Assembly (NCBI RefSeq): GCF_014650895.1
Contig: NZ_BMVV01000001.1
Coordinates: 210,222-274,221, forward strand
Source: Streptomyces omiyaensis
Lineage (GTDB): Bacteria; Actinomycetota; Actinomycetes; Streptomycetales; Streptomycetaceae
DNA length: 64,000 nucleotides
Reading direction: 5' to 3'
Below, one piece after another: positions 57,857 through 64,000 of the stretch. The translations under genes were made by a program, and so were the position numbers. The notes beneath the pieces were generated by a model that worked only from the letters and a program-made list of their open reading frames with translations, made no database searches and was not told the DNA's origin. Within the stretch, counting starts at the first letter, position 1. Each line of letters begins with the position of its first letter.

Positions 57857-58324
57857 TCACTGCACGCAGAACTCGTTCCCCTCGGGGTCGGTCATCACCA
57901 CCCACGAGCCGCCCTGCTCGGCGACCCGCCGCAGCACGGCGGCGCCCAGCGCCTCCAGGCGCTCCACCTCGGCGTCGCGGGCGCCGGCGGGGGCGTGCAG
58001 GTCGAGGTGGAGCCGGTTCTTCACGGTCTTCGCCTCGGGCACCCGCTGGAAGAGGATCCGGCGTCCGAGCCCCGCGCCGTTCTCCTCCGACACCGGGTCG
58101 TCCGGGTGCCGGACGCCGGCGAGGTCGTGCCACCCGAGCCGCTCCTCCGGTCTCCCGGCGTGCACGGTCGTGGTCGCCCCGGCCGGTACGGCCCCGGCGG
58201 CGAGCAGCTTGCCGACGAGCCCGCCGTGGTCCTCCTCCTCGTACCGGAGGGCGGCCGCCCAGAAGGCGGCCTGGGCGTGCGGGTCGGCGCAGTCGACGAC
58301 GAGCTTCCAGTGGAGAGGTTCCAT
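57857..58324 (-). CDS. VOC family protein
   Basis: The 155-residue product has LVVDCADPHAQAAFWAAAL near the start, LHLDLHAP in the middle and MTDPEGNEFCV at the end, the VOC fold with likely metal ligands. Related to glyoxalase-like resistance proteins; substrate unknown. Transcribed towards the RNHCP genes; convergent. Confidence 0.87.
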   Translation of the reverse strand: MEPLHWKLVVDCADPHAQAAFWAAALRYEEEDHGGLVGKLLAAGAVPAGATTTVHAGRPEERLGWHDLAGVRHPDDPVSEENGAGLGRRILFQRVPEAKTVKNRLHLDLHAPAGARDAEVERLEALGAAVLRRVAEQGGSWVVMTDPEGNEFCVQ

Positions 58325-58373
58325 TCCCCAGAGGCTCGCGCACCGGGGCGGGGCCCGCCACCGGAACGGCGGA

Positions 58374-58829
58374 TCAGGCGCCGGTGGTGCCGGTGTCCGC
58401 GCCCGTGTACTGCCCGGCGAACTCCTCGGAGGGCGGGACGACGGTGATGACGTCGACCAGGACGCCGTCGGGGGCCTCGACGACGAAGTGGCGCTGGCCG
58501 AAGTCCTCCGTGCGCAGGGGCAGCACCTCGGTCAGGCCGGCCCCGGTGACGAGCCGCCGGTGCTCGGCGTCCACGTCGTCCACCTCGAAGTTCAGCAGCA
58601 GCCCGCCCCGGAGCGCGGTCCGGTGCCCCTCGGGGACGCTCGGGTGGGAGGGGTCGAGGAGCGCCAGCTCGTACTGCGGCGCGTCGGGACGGCGCAGGCT
58701 CACGTACCAGTCCGCCTCGAAGGTCGTCTCGAAGCCGAGGTGCCGGGTGTAGAAGTCGCGGGCGGCGGCCACGTCCCCGGTGGCGAGCACCGGGTAGAAG
58801 CCGGTCGGTGTGGCGGGGGCGTGCGTCAT
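58374..58829 (-). CDS. VOC family protein under TetR control
   Basis: The 151-residue product has [32 protein letters not shown] and [13 protein letters not shown], the glyoxalase/bleomycin-resistance fold. ATG 58829 has GGAGGA upstream; a longer start 30 nt earlier would lie in the operator region. It is divergent from a TetR gene, and two strong palindromes lie between them, so it is a probable TetR target. Confidence 0.88.
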   Translation of the reverse strand: MTHAPATPTGFYPVLATGDVAAARDFYTRHLGFETTFEADWYVSLRRPDAPQYELALLDPSHPSVPEGHRTALRGGLLLNFEVDDVDAEHRRLVTGAGLTEVLPLRTEDFGQRHFVVEAPDGVLVDVITVVPPSEEFAGQYTGADTGTTGA

Positions 58830-58852
58830 GGCGGGTCCTCCGGTCCGTCCGT

Positions 58853-58906
58853 TTCGCATACCCGGGGTATGCGAACCATGGAGTTAGCATACCCGGGGTA
58901 TGTGAA
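58853..58906. promoter_or_regulatory. Two TetR-type operators
   Basis: The first site is a perfect palindrome of half-site TTCGCATACCC (58853-58863) with its complement at 58865-58875, one base between. The second site (58884-58906) has the same core, CATACCC-G-GGGTATG (58888-58902). Centres are 31 nt apart, about three helical turns, between the VOC and TetR genes. Confidence 0.88.
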
Positions 58907-58927
58907 ACGGGAAGGGCGGTGCGCGCG

Positions 58928-59512
58928 ATGGCGGCGGTCAACCGGGCGGAGCGGCGGGCGGCCACACGGCGGGCCCTGCTGGCGGAGGGGCGGCGCGGCT
59001 TCGCCGCCGACGGCTACCACCACGTGGTCCTGGCCGAGGTGGCGCGGGCCGCGGGGGTCACCAAGGGGGCCGCGTACCACCACTTCGACAGCAAGGCGGG
59101 CCTCTTCCGGGCCGTCGTCGCCGAGGTCCAGCACGAGCTGGGCGAGCGGGTCGCGGCCGAGGCCGAGCGGCACGGGGACCCCTGGGAGCAGCTCCGGGCC
59201 GGCTGCCGGGCCTTCCTGGCCGCCGGCAGCGATCCGGCGGTGCGGCGGATCCTGCTGGTCGACGCCCCGACCGTGCTCGGCTGGGACGAGTGGCGGGCCC
59301 TGGACGAGGAGTCCTCCGCCCGCCACCTCGCGGAGGCGCTGACCGCCCTCGTCGAGGCCGGGACCCTCCCGGACCAGCCCGTCGAGCCGCTGGCCCGGCT
59401 CCTCTCTGGCGCGATGAACGAGGCGGCGCTCTGGATCGCCCGGGGCGGCGACCCGGTCTCCGCCGAACAGGCCCTCGACCGCCTCCTGGCGGGCCTGCGG
59501 GTCCCTTCCTGA
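58928..59512 (+). CDS. TetR-family repressor
   Basis: The 194-residue product has an N-terminal HTH (TRRALLAEGRRGFAADGYHH, LAEVARAAGVTKGAAYHHFD) and a helical ligand domain. The operators upstream probably bind it, giving autorepression and control of the divergent VOC gene. ATG 58928 is chosen; a GTG 9 nt earlier is too near the GAAGGG ribosome site. Confidence 0.9.
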   Translation: MAAVNRAERRAATRRALLAEGRRGFAADGYHHVVLAEVARAAGVTKGAAYHHFDSKAGLFRAVVAEVQHELGERVAAEAERHGDPWEQLRAGCRAFLAAGSDPAVRRILLVDAPTVLGWDEWRALDEESSARHLAEALTALVEAGTLPDQPVEPLARLLSGAMNEAALWIARGGDPVSAEQALDRLLAGLRVPS

Positions 59513-59531
59513 GCGGCCCGCACGCCCCTGC

Positions 59532-59555
59532 CGGAGGGGGCTCTGCGCCCCTCCG
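59532..59555. terminator. Bidirectional terminator
   Basis: CGGAGGGG (59532-59539) pairs perfectly with CCCCTCCG (59548-59555) between the convergent TetR and DUF4291 genes. Confidence 0.65.
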
Positions 59556-59579
59556 CCGCCCTCCGCCCCCGGGCCGGGC

Positions 59580-60191
59580 TCAGGCGCGGACGCGGTCCAG
59601 CAGGCCCTCCGTCTCCGGGTAGGGCCGCTCCTCCGGCAGCAGCCGCGCGGCCCCCGCCAGGTCGCCCGCGCGGACCAGGCCGTGGACCTCGCGGGCGAGG
59701 CCGGTCACGTCGCGCACGGAGACCGTCCACTCGTCCGCGTACCGCCCCGCCGCCTCCCCCGCGAGCCCCAGCTGGAGCGAGCGGTACGGGAGCGGTCCGA
59801 GGCGCAGGCTCCGCTCCGGGTCCCACTGCACCCGCGCGGGCGCCCGCCGCAGCTCCCGCCGCCAGGCCTCCCGGTCGGCGTGGAAGCCGCGCACGTAGGG
59901 GGAGAGGCAGGCGCGCCGCAGCGCCCACTCGAAGCCCTCGCGGGTGATCTCCACGGCGAGCACGGTCTCCTGGCCGTCCTCGGTGCCCCAGCCGGAGCGG
60001 TACATCATCCACAGGAACGACGGCTTGATCCACGTCATCCGGTCCCGCTTCCACGGCGCCGGGAACCGTCCGTCCCGCGCGGCGGGCGGACCGATCTCCG
60101 GCGGGTACGCCTGGTGGACGGTGACCGTGGTGTCGGTGTGCAGGGCGCGGACGCGGCGCTCCGGTTCGTCGCCGGACGGGGGTGCGGGCAT
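59580..60191 (-). CDS. DUF4291 family protein (copy 2)
   Basis: The 203-residue product has the family core RMTWIKPSFLWMMYRSGW, then ETVLAVEITREGFEWAL and VQWDPERSLRLG. It is a paralogue of the product at 43986-44558 but lacks an ART-like/HEAT partner; here it stands behind rarD. CACCCT lies 5 nt before the ATG. Function unknown. Confidence 0.87.
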   Translation of the reverse strand: MPAPPSGDEPERRVRALHTDTTVTVHQAYPPEIGPPAARDGRFPAPWKRDRMTWIKPSFLWMMYRSGWGTEDGQETVLAVEITREGFEWALRRACLSPYVRGFHADREAWRRELRRAPARVQWDPERSLRLGPLPYRSLQLGLAGEAAGRYADEWTVSVRDVTGLAREVHGLVRAGDLAGAARLLPEERPYPETEGLLDRVRA

Positions 60192-60255
60192 GGGGACAGG
60201 GTGGATCCCGGCGGCGGGCGCCCGCCACCGGGTTTCGCCCGGGACGGGCGTCCGG

Positions 60256-61299
60256 TCAGCCGCGGGGTTCGCCCGTCGTCGGCTGCGGGGTGCGGAGGGG
60301 GATCCCGGCCTCCCCGGCGGCCGCCCCCGCGGCGGCCTCCTCCGTGGCGCGGGCGATCGCCGCGCGGCTGCGGCGGGCGGTGCGGAGCGCGTCCCAGGTG
60401 AGGATCGAGAGCGCGAGCCAGACGAGCGAGAAGCCGGCCCAGCGCTCGGGGGTCATGGCCTCGTGGAAGTACGCGACGCCGAGGCCGAACTGGAAGATGG
60501 GGGCCAGGTACTGGAGCAGGCCCAGGGTGGAGAGCGGCACCCGGATCGCGGCCGCGCCGAAGCAGATCAGCGGGATGGCCGTGACGACGCCGGTCGAGGC
60601 GAGCAGGGCCATGTGGCCGACGCCCTCGGAGCCGAAGGCGAGCTCGGACCGGGAACCGAGGAGGACCAGGTAGGCGAGGGCGGGCAGGAACTGGACGGCC
60701 GTCTCCGCCGCGAGCGACTCCAGGCCGCCGAGGTTCACCTTCTTCTTCACCAGGCCGTAGACGGCGAACGAGAAGGCGAGCGTGAGGGAGATCCACGGCG
60801 GACGGCCGTAGCCGATCGCCAGGACGACCACGGCCGCGAAGCCGATGCCGACCGCCGCCCACTGCGCCGGGCGGAGGCGTTCCTTCAGGACGAGGACGCC
60901 CAGCGCGATCGTCACCAGGGGGTTGATGAAGTAGCCGAGGGACGCCTCGACGACGTGGCCGTTGTTGACCGACCAGATGTACAGGCCCCAGTTCACGGTG
61001 ATCACGGCCGCGGCGACCGTCAGCAGCCCCAGCTTGCGGGGCTGGGCCGCCAGCTCCCGCACCCAGCCCCAGCGGCGCAGCGCCAGCAGCGCGAGGCCGA
61101 CGAAGACGAACGACCACACCATCCGGTGGGCCAGGATCTCGCCCGCGTCGGCGGGCTTCAGGAGCGGCCAGAAGAGCGGGACCAGGCCCCACATCACGTA
61201 CGCGGCGATGCCGTACGTCAGGCCGGCGCGGCCCTCGGCCTCCCCGCCCGCCGGTGCCGCGGACCCTCCGCCGCCCCCGGCCGTGCCACTTCCGCCCAT
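60256..61299 (-). CDS. rarD: EamA-family transporter RarD
   Basis: The 347-residue product has ten membrane helices in two EamA repeats, with RarD features GIAAYVMWGLVPLFWPLL, ILAHRMVWSF, NWGLYIWSVNNGHVVEASLG and LQYLAPIFQFGLGV. RarD is an inner-membrane exporter-type protein linked to chloramphenicol sensitivity in other bacteria; the natural substrate is unclear. The first ~25 residues are Gly-rich. ATG 61299 has GGGAGG upstream. Confidence 0.9.
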   Translation of the reverse strand: MGGSGTAGGGGGSAAPAGGEAEGRAGLTYGIAAYVMWGLVPLFWPLLKPADAGEILAHRMVWSFVFVGLALLALRRWGWVRELAAQPRKLGLLTVAAAVITVNWGLYIWSVNNGHVVEASLGYFINPLVTIALGVLVLKERLRPAQWAAVGIGFAAVVVLAIGYGRPPWISLTLAFSFAVYGLVKKKVNLGGLESLAAETAVQFLPALAYLVLLGSRSELAFGSEGVGHMALLASTGVVTAIPLICFGAAAIRVPLSTLGLLQYLAPIFQFGLGVAYFHEAMTPERWAGFSLVWLALSILTWDALRTARRSRAAIARATEEAAAGAAAGEAGIPLRTPQPTTGEPRG

Positions 61300-61392
61300 G
61301 AATGCCTCCCGCCCTGCGCCGCGCTGTCCCGACGAAGGTAGCGCCGCACAGGGCAGGCTGTCATGTGTGTACCGCTATACGGTCATGACCTT

Positions 61393-61432
61393 GGAGGCCC
61401 GGAGGCCCGGAGGCCCGGAGGCCCGGAGGCCC
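61393..61432. repeat. Five perfect GGAGGCCC tandem repeats
   Basis: The 8-bp unit GGAGGCCC is repeated five times without change, followed by GGGAGTGC twice. It lies 28 nt beyond the stop of the QorB-like gene. Period 8 breaks any frame, so it is not coding. Confidence 0.9.
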
Positions 61433-61460
61433 GGCGGGCGGGAGTGCGGGAGTGCGGGGG

Positions 61461-62336
61461 TCACTCCGCCGCGGCCAGCGCCTCGCCGATCGTCGTGCCG
61501 ACCGGAGTGGTCGGGCGGCCGATCAGCCGCGCCAGGTCGCCGGTGCGGACCGCCAGCGAGCCCCGCGCGATCGCCTCGTCCACGTCGACCAGGATCGCCG
61601 CGAAGAACTCCGGCACCCCCGCGCCGGCCAGGATCTCCCGGTGCGCCGCGGCCGGCACGTTCGTGTGCACGACCTCCCGGCCGCTGCGGGCCGCGACCTC
61701 CGCCGCGTACTCGGCCAGCGACCAGGCCTCGTCGCCGCTCAGCTCGTAGGCCCGGCCCAGGTGCTCCCCGGCCGGCCCGGTCAGCACCGCCGCCGCGGCG
61801 GCCGCGTAGTCGGCGCGGGAGGCGGAGGCGACCCGGCCGTCGCCCGCGTTGGAGACGACGGCGCCGTGGGCGAGGACGGGGGCGAGGTTCGCCGTGTAGT
61901 TCTCGCTGTACCAGCCGTTGCGGAGGAAGGTGTACGGCAGCCCCGAGGCGAGGATCAGCGCCTCGGTCTCCTTGTGCTCCGCCGCCAGGTCGAAGTCGGC
62001 GTCCGGGCCGCCGAGGACGCCGGTGTACGCGAGCTGGGCCACGCCCGCCGCCTTGGCCGCGTCGATCACGGCCGCGTGCTGCGGCACCCGCCGCCCGACC
62101 TCGCTGCCGGAGATCAGCAGCACCCGGTCGCCGGCCCCGAAGGCCCCGGCCAGCGTCTCGGGGCGGCTGTAGTCGGCGATCCGCAGCTCTACGCCGCGCT
62201 CCGCGAGGCCGGCGGCCTTCTCCTTGTCCCGTACGACGGCGACGACGGACCCGGCGGGGACGGACGGGTCGGCGAGGAGGGCGTCGACGACGAGACGGCC
62301 GAGCTCTCCGGTGGCTCCGGTGACGACGATGCTCAT
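61461..62336 (-). CDS. NAD(P)H-binding SDR/NmrA-type oxidoreductase (QorB-like)
   Basis: The 291-residue product begins MSIVVTGATGELGRLVVDAL with a Rossmann GxxGxxG site. It also has LAYTGVLGGPDADFDLAAEH, SGLPYTFLRNGWYSENYT and YELSGDEAWSLAEYAAEV, which match the quinone oxidoreductase 2 (QorB/YtfG) group. These use NADPH to reduce quinones. ATG 62336 has GAAGGAA upstream. The divergent HxlR regulator mirrors the qorB-qorR layout. Confidence 0.88.
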   Translation of the reverse strand: MSIVVTGATGELGRLVVDALLADPSVPAGSVVAVVRDKEKAAGLAERGVELRIADYSRPETLAGAFGAGDRVLLISGSEVGRRVPQHAAVIDAAKAAGVAQLAYTGVLGGPDADFDLAAEHKETEALILASGLPYTFLRNGWYSENYTANLAPVLAHGAVVSNAGDGRVASASRADYAAAAAAVLTGPAGEHLGRAYELSGDEAWSLAEYAAEVAARSGREVVHTNVPAAAHREILAGAGVPEFFAAILVDVDEAIARGSLAVRTGDLARLIGRPTTPVGTTIGEALAAAE

Positions 62337-62407
62337 GGGGTTTCCTTCGCGGGGTGGGTGCGGTGGGGGCGACACACTCACCGTACGACCGGCGCTAACC
62401 AATCGAA

Positions 62408-62432
62408 AGTACCCACTTTGAAGTAAGGTACT
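62408..62432. promoter_or_regulatory. HxlR-type operator between QorB-like and HxlR genes
   Basis: AGTACC (62408-62413) and GGTACT (62427-62432) are perfect half-sites around an inner ACTT-TG-AAGT (62415-62424). The site overlaps TAAGGT (62424-62429), a -10-like hexamer 6 nt before the HxlR ATG, so binding would block that promoter. Confidence 0.75.
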
Positions 62433-62435
62433 GGC

Positions 62436-62831
62436 ATGGAGGTAAGTGCGAAGCCGTTCGAGGGGCCCCTGCTGGCCGACGTCGACGGCGCCATGTGCCC
62501 GTCCCGGCTCGTCCTGGAGCACGTCACCAGCCGCTGGGGCGTCCTCGTCCTGATCGCGCTCCTGGAGCGCTCGTACCGCTTCGGCGAGCTGCGGCGGCGG
62601 ATCGGCGGCGTCAGCGAGAAGATGCTCACCCAGACCCTCCAGACCCTGGAGCGGGACGGCTTCGTCCACCGCGACGCCAAGCCCGTCATCCCGCCCCGCG
62701 TCGACTACGCCCTCACCCCGCTCGGCGACGAGGCCGCCCGGCGGATCAGGGAGCTCGCCCTCTGGACCGAGTCCCGCGTCCCCTCCGTCGAGGCGGCCCG
62801 CGCCCGCTACGACGAGACCCACGGCCAATGA
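62436..62831 (+). CDS. HxlR-family (QorR-like) transcriptional regulator
   Basis: The 131-residue winged-helix regulator has the HxlR layout: Cys23 (GAMCPSRLVLEH) near the N-terminus, SRWGVLVLIALLERSYRFGE, LTQTLQTLERDGFVHRD and DYALTPLGDEA. The N-terminal Cys is the redox/quinone-sensing residue in related QorR/YodB proteins. It probably represses itself and the divergent QorB-like reductase. The message appears leaderless (TAAGGT, 6 nt, ATG). Confidence 0.9.
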   Translation: MEVSAKPFEGPLLADVDGAMCPSRLVLEHVTSRWGVLVLIALLERSYRFGELRRRIGGVSEKMLTQTLQTLERDGFVHRDAKPVIPPRVDYALTPLGDEAARRIRELALWTESRVPSVEAARARYDETHGQ

Positions 62832-62914
62832 CCGCGTAGCGGAGCGGAGTTGGTCCTTCCGCGCATACGATCGTCCCCCCTGGGGGAATCGTGTGAGCGG
62901 GGGATGGGGGAAGC

Positions 62915-63745
62915 GTGTCCTACGTACGGCTGTCGCGCGCCTGCTGTGCCGTCGTGGCGGGCGGGATCATGCTGGCGGGGTGCTCGGGAGGCGGCGGAGG
63001 CGAGCCCTCCGGCACGCCGCCCGCCACCACGACCACCCCGGCACCCGGCACCGACCCGCCCCTGGTCGCCCCCGTGCCCGGCGCCACCCCCACCGCCCTC
63101 GGCTTCGTGCCCGACCCGGCCCGCGCCCCGAAGACCCCGGCCGAGGCCGCCCGCCTCGCGACCACGATCCTCTCCGGCGGGCCCGGCTCCTGGGGGCCCG
63201 GCTACGTCGCCCGCACCCCCTACCTCAGCGCCGAGGGCTACTGGCCCGTCCTCGCCGAGGGCTGCGACTGGGAGACCACCGCCCCGCCGGCCACCGTCCT
63301 CCACAGCGTCACCGCCTACATGGAGCTCCCCGCCTCCGGCGGCAGGGGGACCGTCCGCGTCACCTCCACCGTCACCGTCCACCGCACCGAGGACGCCGCC
63401 GACTGGGAGATGGCCGAGACCCTGGAGGAGGCGCTGCGCTGCCCCGACCAGCTCCTCCGCGACGGCGAGCGGATCTCCGGCCTCATGTCGCTCGGCAACG
63501 CCTACGGCGTCGGCGGCAACTACACCGCCGACGACGCCGTCAACGAGCGCGGGAAGTACCTCAAGGACGGCGTGCCCGGCGAGCACTACTACGGCTGGTC
63601 CCAGTCCCGGCTCGGCCAGGTGACCGTCGCCGTCTCCGCCAAGGGCGCCCCCGGCCACACCGAATCCGACCTGGCCACGGCGATGGCCCAGGCCTCGGTG
63701 GCCATGCTCACCCGTGCCGAGAACGCGCTGGAGGCAGAACAGTGA
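62915..63745 (+). CDS. Lipoprotein of unknown function
   Basis: The 276-residue product has a type II signal with lipobox LAGC (IMLAGCSGGG), then a Thr/Pro linker and a beta-rich domain (VLHSVTAYMELPASGGRGTV ... SRLGQVTVAVSAKGAPG). No family recognised; the layout resembles membrane-anchored accessory proteins. GTG 62915 has a GGGGGA ribosome site. Its stop overlaps the GTG of the next gene, so they are coupled and may act together. Confidence 0.82.
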   Translation: MSYVRLSRACCAVVAGGIMLAGCSGGGGGEPSGTPPATTTTPAPGTDPPLVAPVPGATPTALGFVPDPARAPKTPAEAARLATTILSGGPGSWGPGYVARTPYLSAEGYWPVLAEGCDWETTAPPATVLHSVTAYMELPASGGRGTVRVTSTVTVHRTEDAADWEMAETLEEALRCPDQLLRDGERISGLMSLGNAYGVGGNYTADDAVNERGKYLKDGVPGEHYYGWSQSRLGQVTVAVSAKGAPGHTESDLATAMAQASVAMLTRAENALEAEQ

Positions 63746-64000
63746 CCGCGCCGGACGAGACCCCGGACACCCCGGGCACGCACGGGCCCCCCGGCGGGAA
63801 CGGAACGCCGGGCACGCCCGGGGCCCCGGGAGGGAACGGGGCCCCCGGCGGGAACGGGGCCCCTGGCGGGAACGGGGCCCCTGGCGGAAACGGGACCCCT
63901 GGCGGAAACGGGACCCCCGGCGCGCAAGGGACCCCGCCTCCGCCGGCCCACGCCCCGGCCGCACCTCCGCGGCCGCCCGCGACGCCGCCCGTCCCCGCGC
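63742..64000 (+). CDS. Collagen-like GAPGGN-repeat protein (C-terminus outside window)
   Basis: GTG 63742 overlaps the lipoprotein stop. Only ~86 residues are in the window. They are Gly/Pro-rich with seven 18-bp units (63793-63918) encoding six-residue GxPGGN-type repeats, followed by a Pro-rich stretch (PPPPAHAPAAPPRPPATPP). The remainder is unseen. By analogy with similar pairs it may continue into a membrane protein, but nothing here shows it. Confidence 0.65.
   Translation, partial: MTAPDETPDTPGTHGPPGGNGTPGTPGAPGGNGAPGGNGAPGGNGAPGGNGTPGGNGTPGAQGTPPPPAHAPAAPPRPPATPPVPA
63793..63918 (+). repeat. Seven 18-bp in-frame repeats
   Basis: Units close to GGCGGGAACGGGGCCCCT lie in tandem from 63793 to 63918; the last five are nearly identical and the first two more diverged. 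They encode a PGGNGA/T repeat in the gene starting at 63742 and are prone to expansion or contraction. Confidence 0.88.

Overview
The window is high-GC actinobacterial DNA, almost certainly from a Streptomyces chromosome. The evidence is codon positions saturated with G/C, many GTG starts, ATGA/GTGA start-stop overlaps, the futalosine menaquinone genes, an actinobacterial 14-gene nuo operon, a WhiJ/Scr1-type regulatory triad with a DUF397 protein, an LAETG sortase substrate, and many secreted hydrolases. No rRNA, tRNA, CRISPR array, prophage or insertion sequence was found.

Layout. 1-4.6 kb: a truncated VCBS/FG-GAP secreted protein, a DinB/DUF1992 pair, a secreted M23 peptidase and a cold-shock protein. 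4.7-12.7 kb: menaquinone genes (mqnA, mqnC, a small amidohydrolase-like gene, menG, menJ), interrupted by a second VCBS-like secreted protein whose signal peptide is frameshifted and by an ECF sigma factor with a membrane partner. 12.75-13.7 kb: an NlpC/P60 wall hydrolase. 14.36-30.23 kb: nuoA-nuoN, complete and in order, mostly translationally coupled. A good Rex-type operator lies upstream and a perfect 18-bp terminator stem downstream. 30.3-42.6 kb: an AraC regulator, an extracellular intradiol dioxygenase with a carbohydrate-binding module, fumarylacetoacetase, an LAETG wall protein, a CocE hydrolase, a POT peptide transporter, a long-chain polyprenyl diphosphate synthase, a LolA-like protein and an M28 aminopeptidase. 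42.9-49.9 kb: a coupled DUF4291 / ART-like-plus-HEAT gene pair, a winged-helix protein, a WhiJ/Scr1-like triad, and a signal-peptidase paralogue with a degenerate inverted remnant of itself nearby. 50-64 kb: small regulator-target modules (GntR-TetR hybrid with a FAD monooxygenase, TetR with a VOC protein, HxlR with a QorB-like reductase), a pair of RNHCP proteins behind a possible leader peptide, a second DUF4291 gene, RarD, and a coupled lipoprotein / collagen-like-repeat gene running off the end.

How the genes work together. The core theme is respiration: mqnA, mqnC, menG, menJ and the polyprenyl synthase supply modified menaquinone, the electron acceptor of the NADH dehydrogenase encoded by nuoA-N. 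The candidate Rex site would tie complex I to the NADH/NAD+ balance. The right third is accessory and regulator-rich. Several genes there appear leaderless, with a -10-like hexamer ending 5-7 nt before the start codon. The most interesting unexplained loci are the ART-like/HEAT plus DUF4291 pair, the RNHCP leader region, and the signal peptidase that lacks the usual catalytic lysine.
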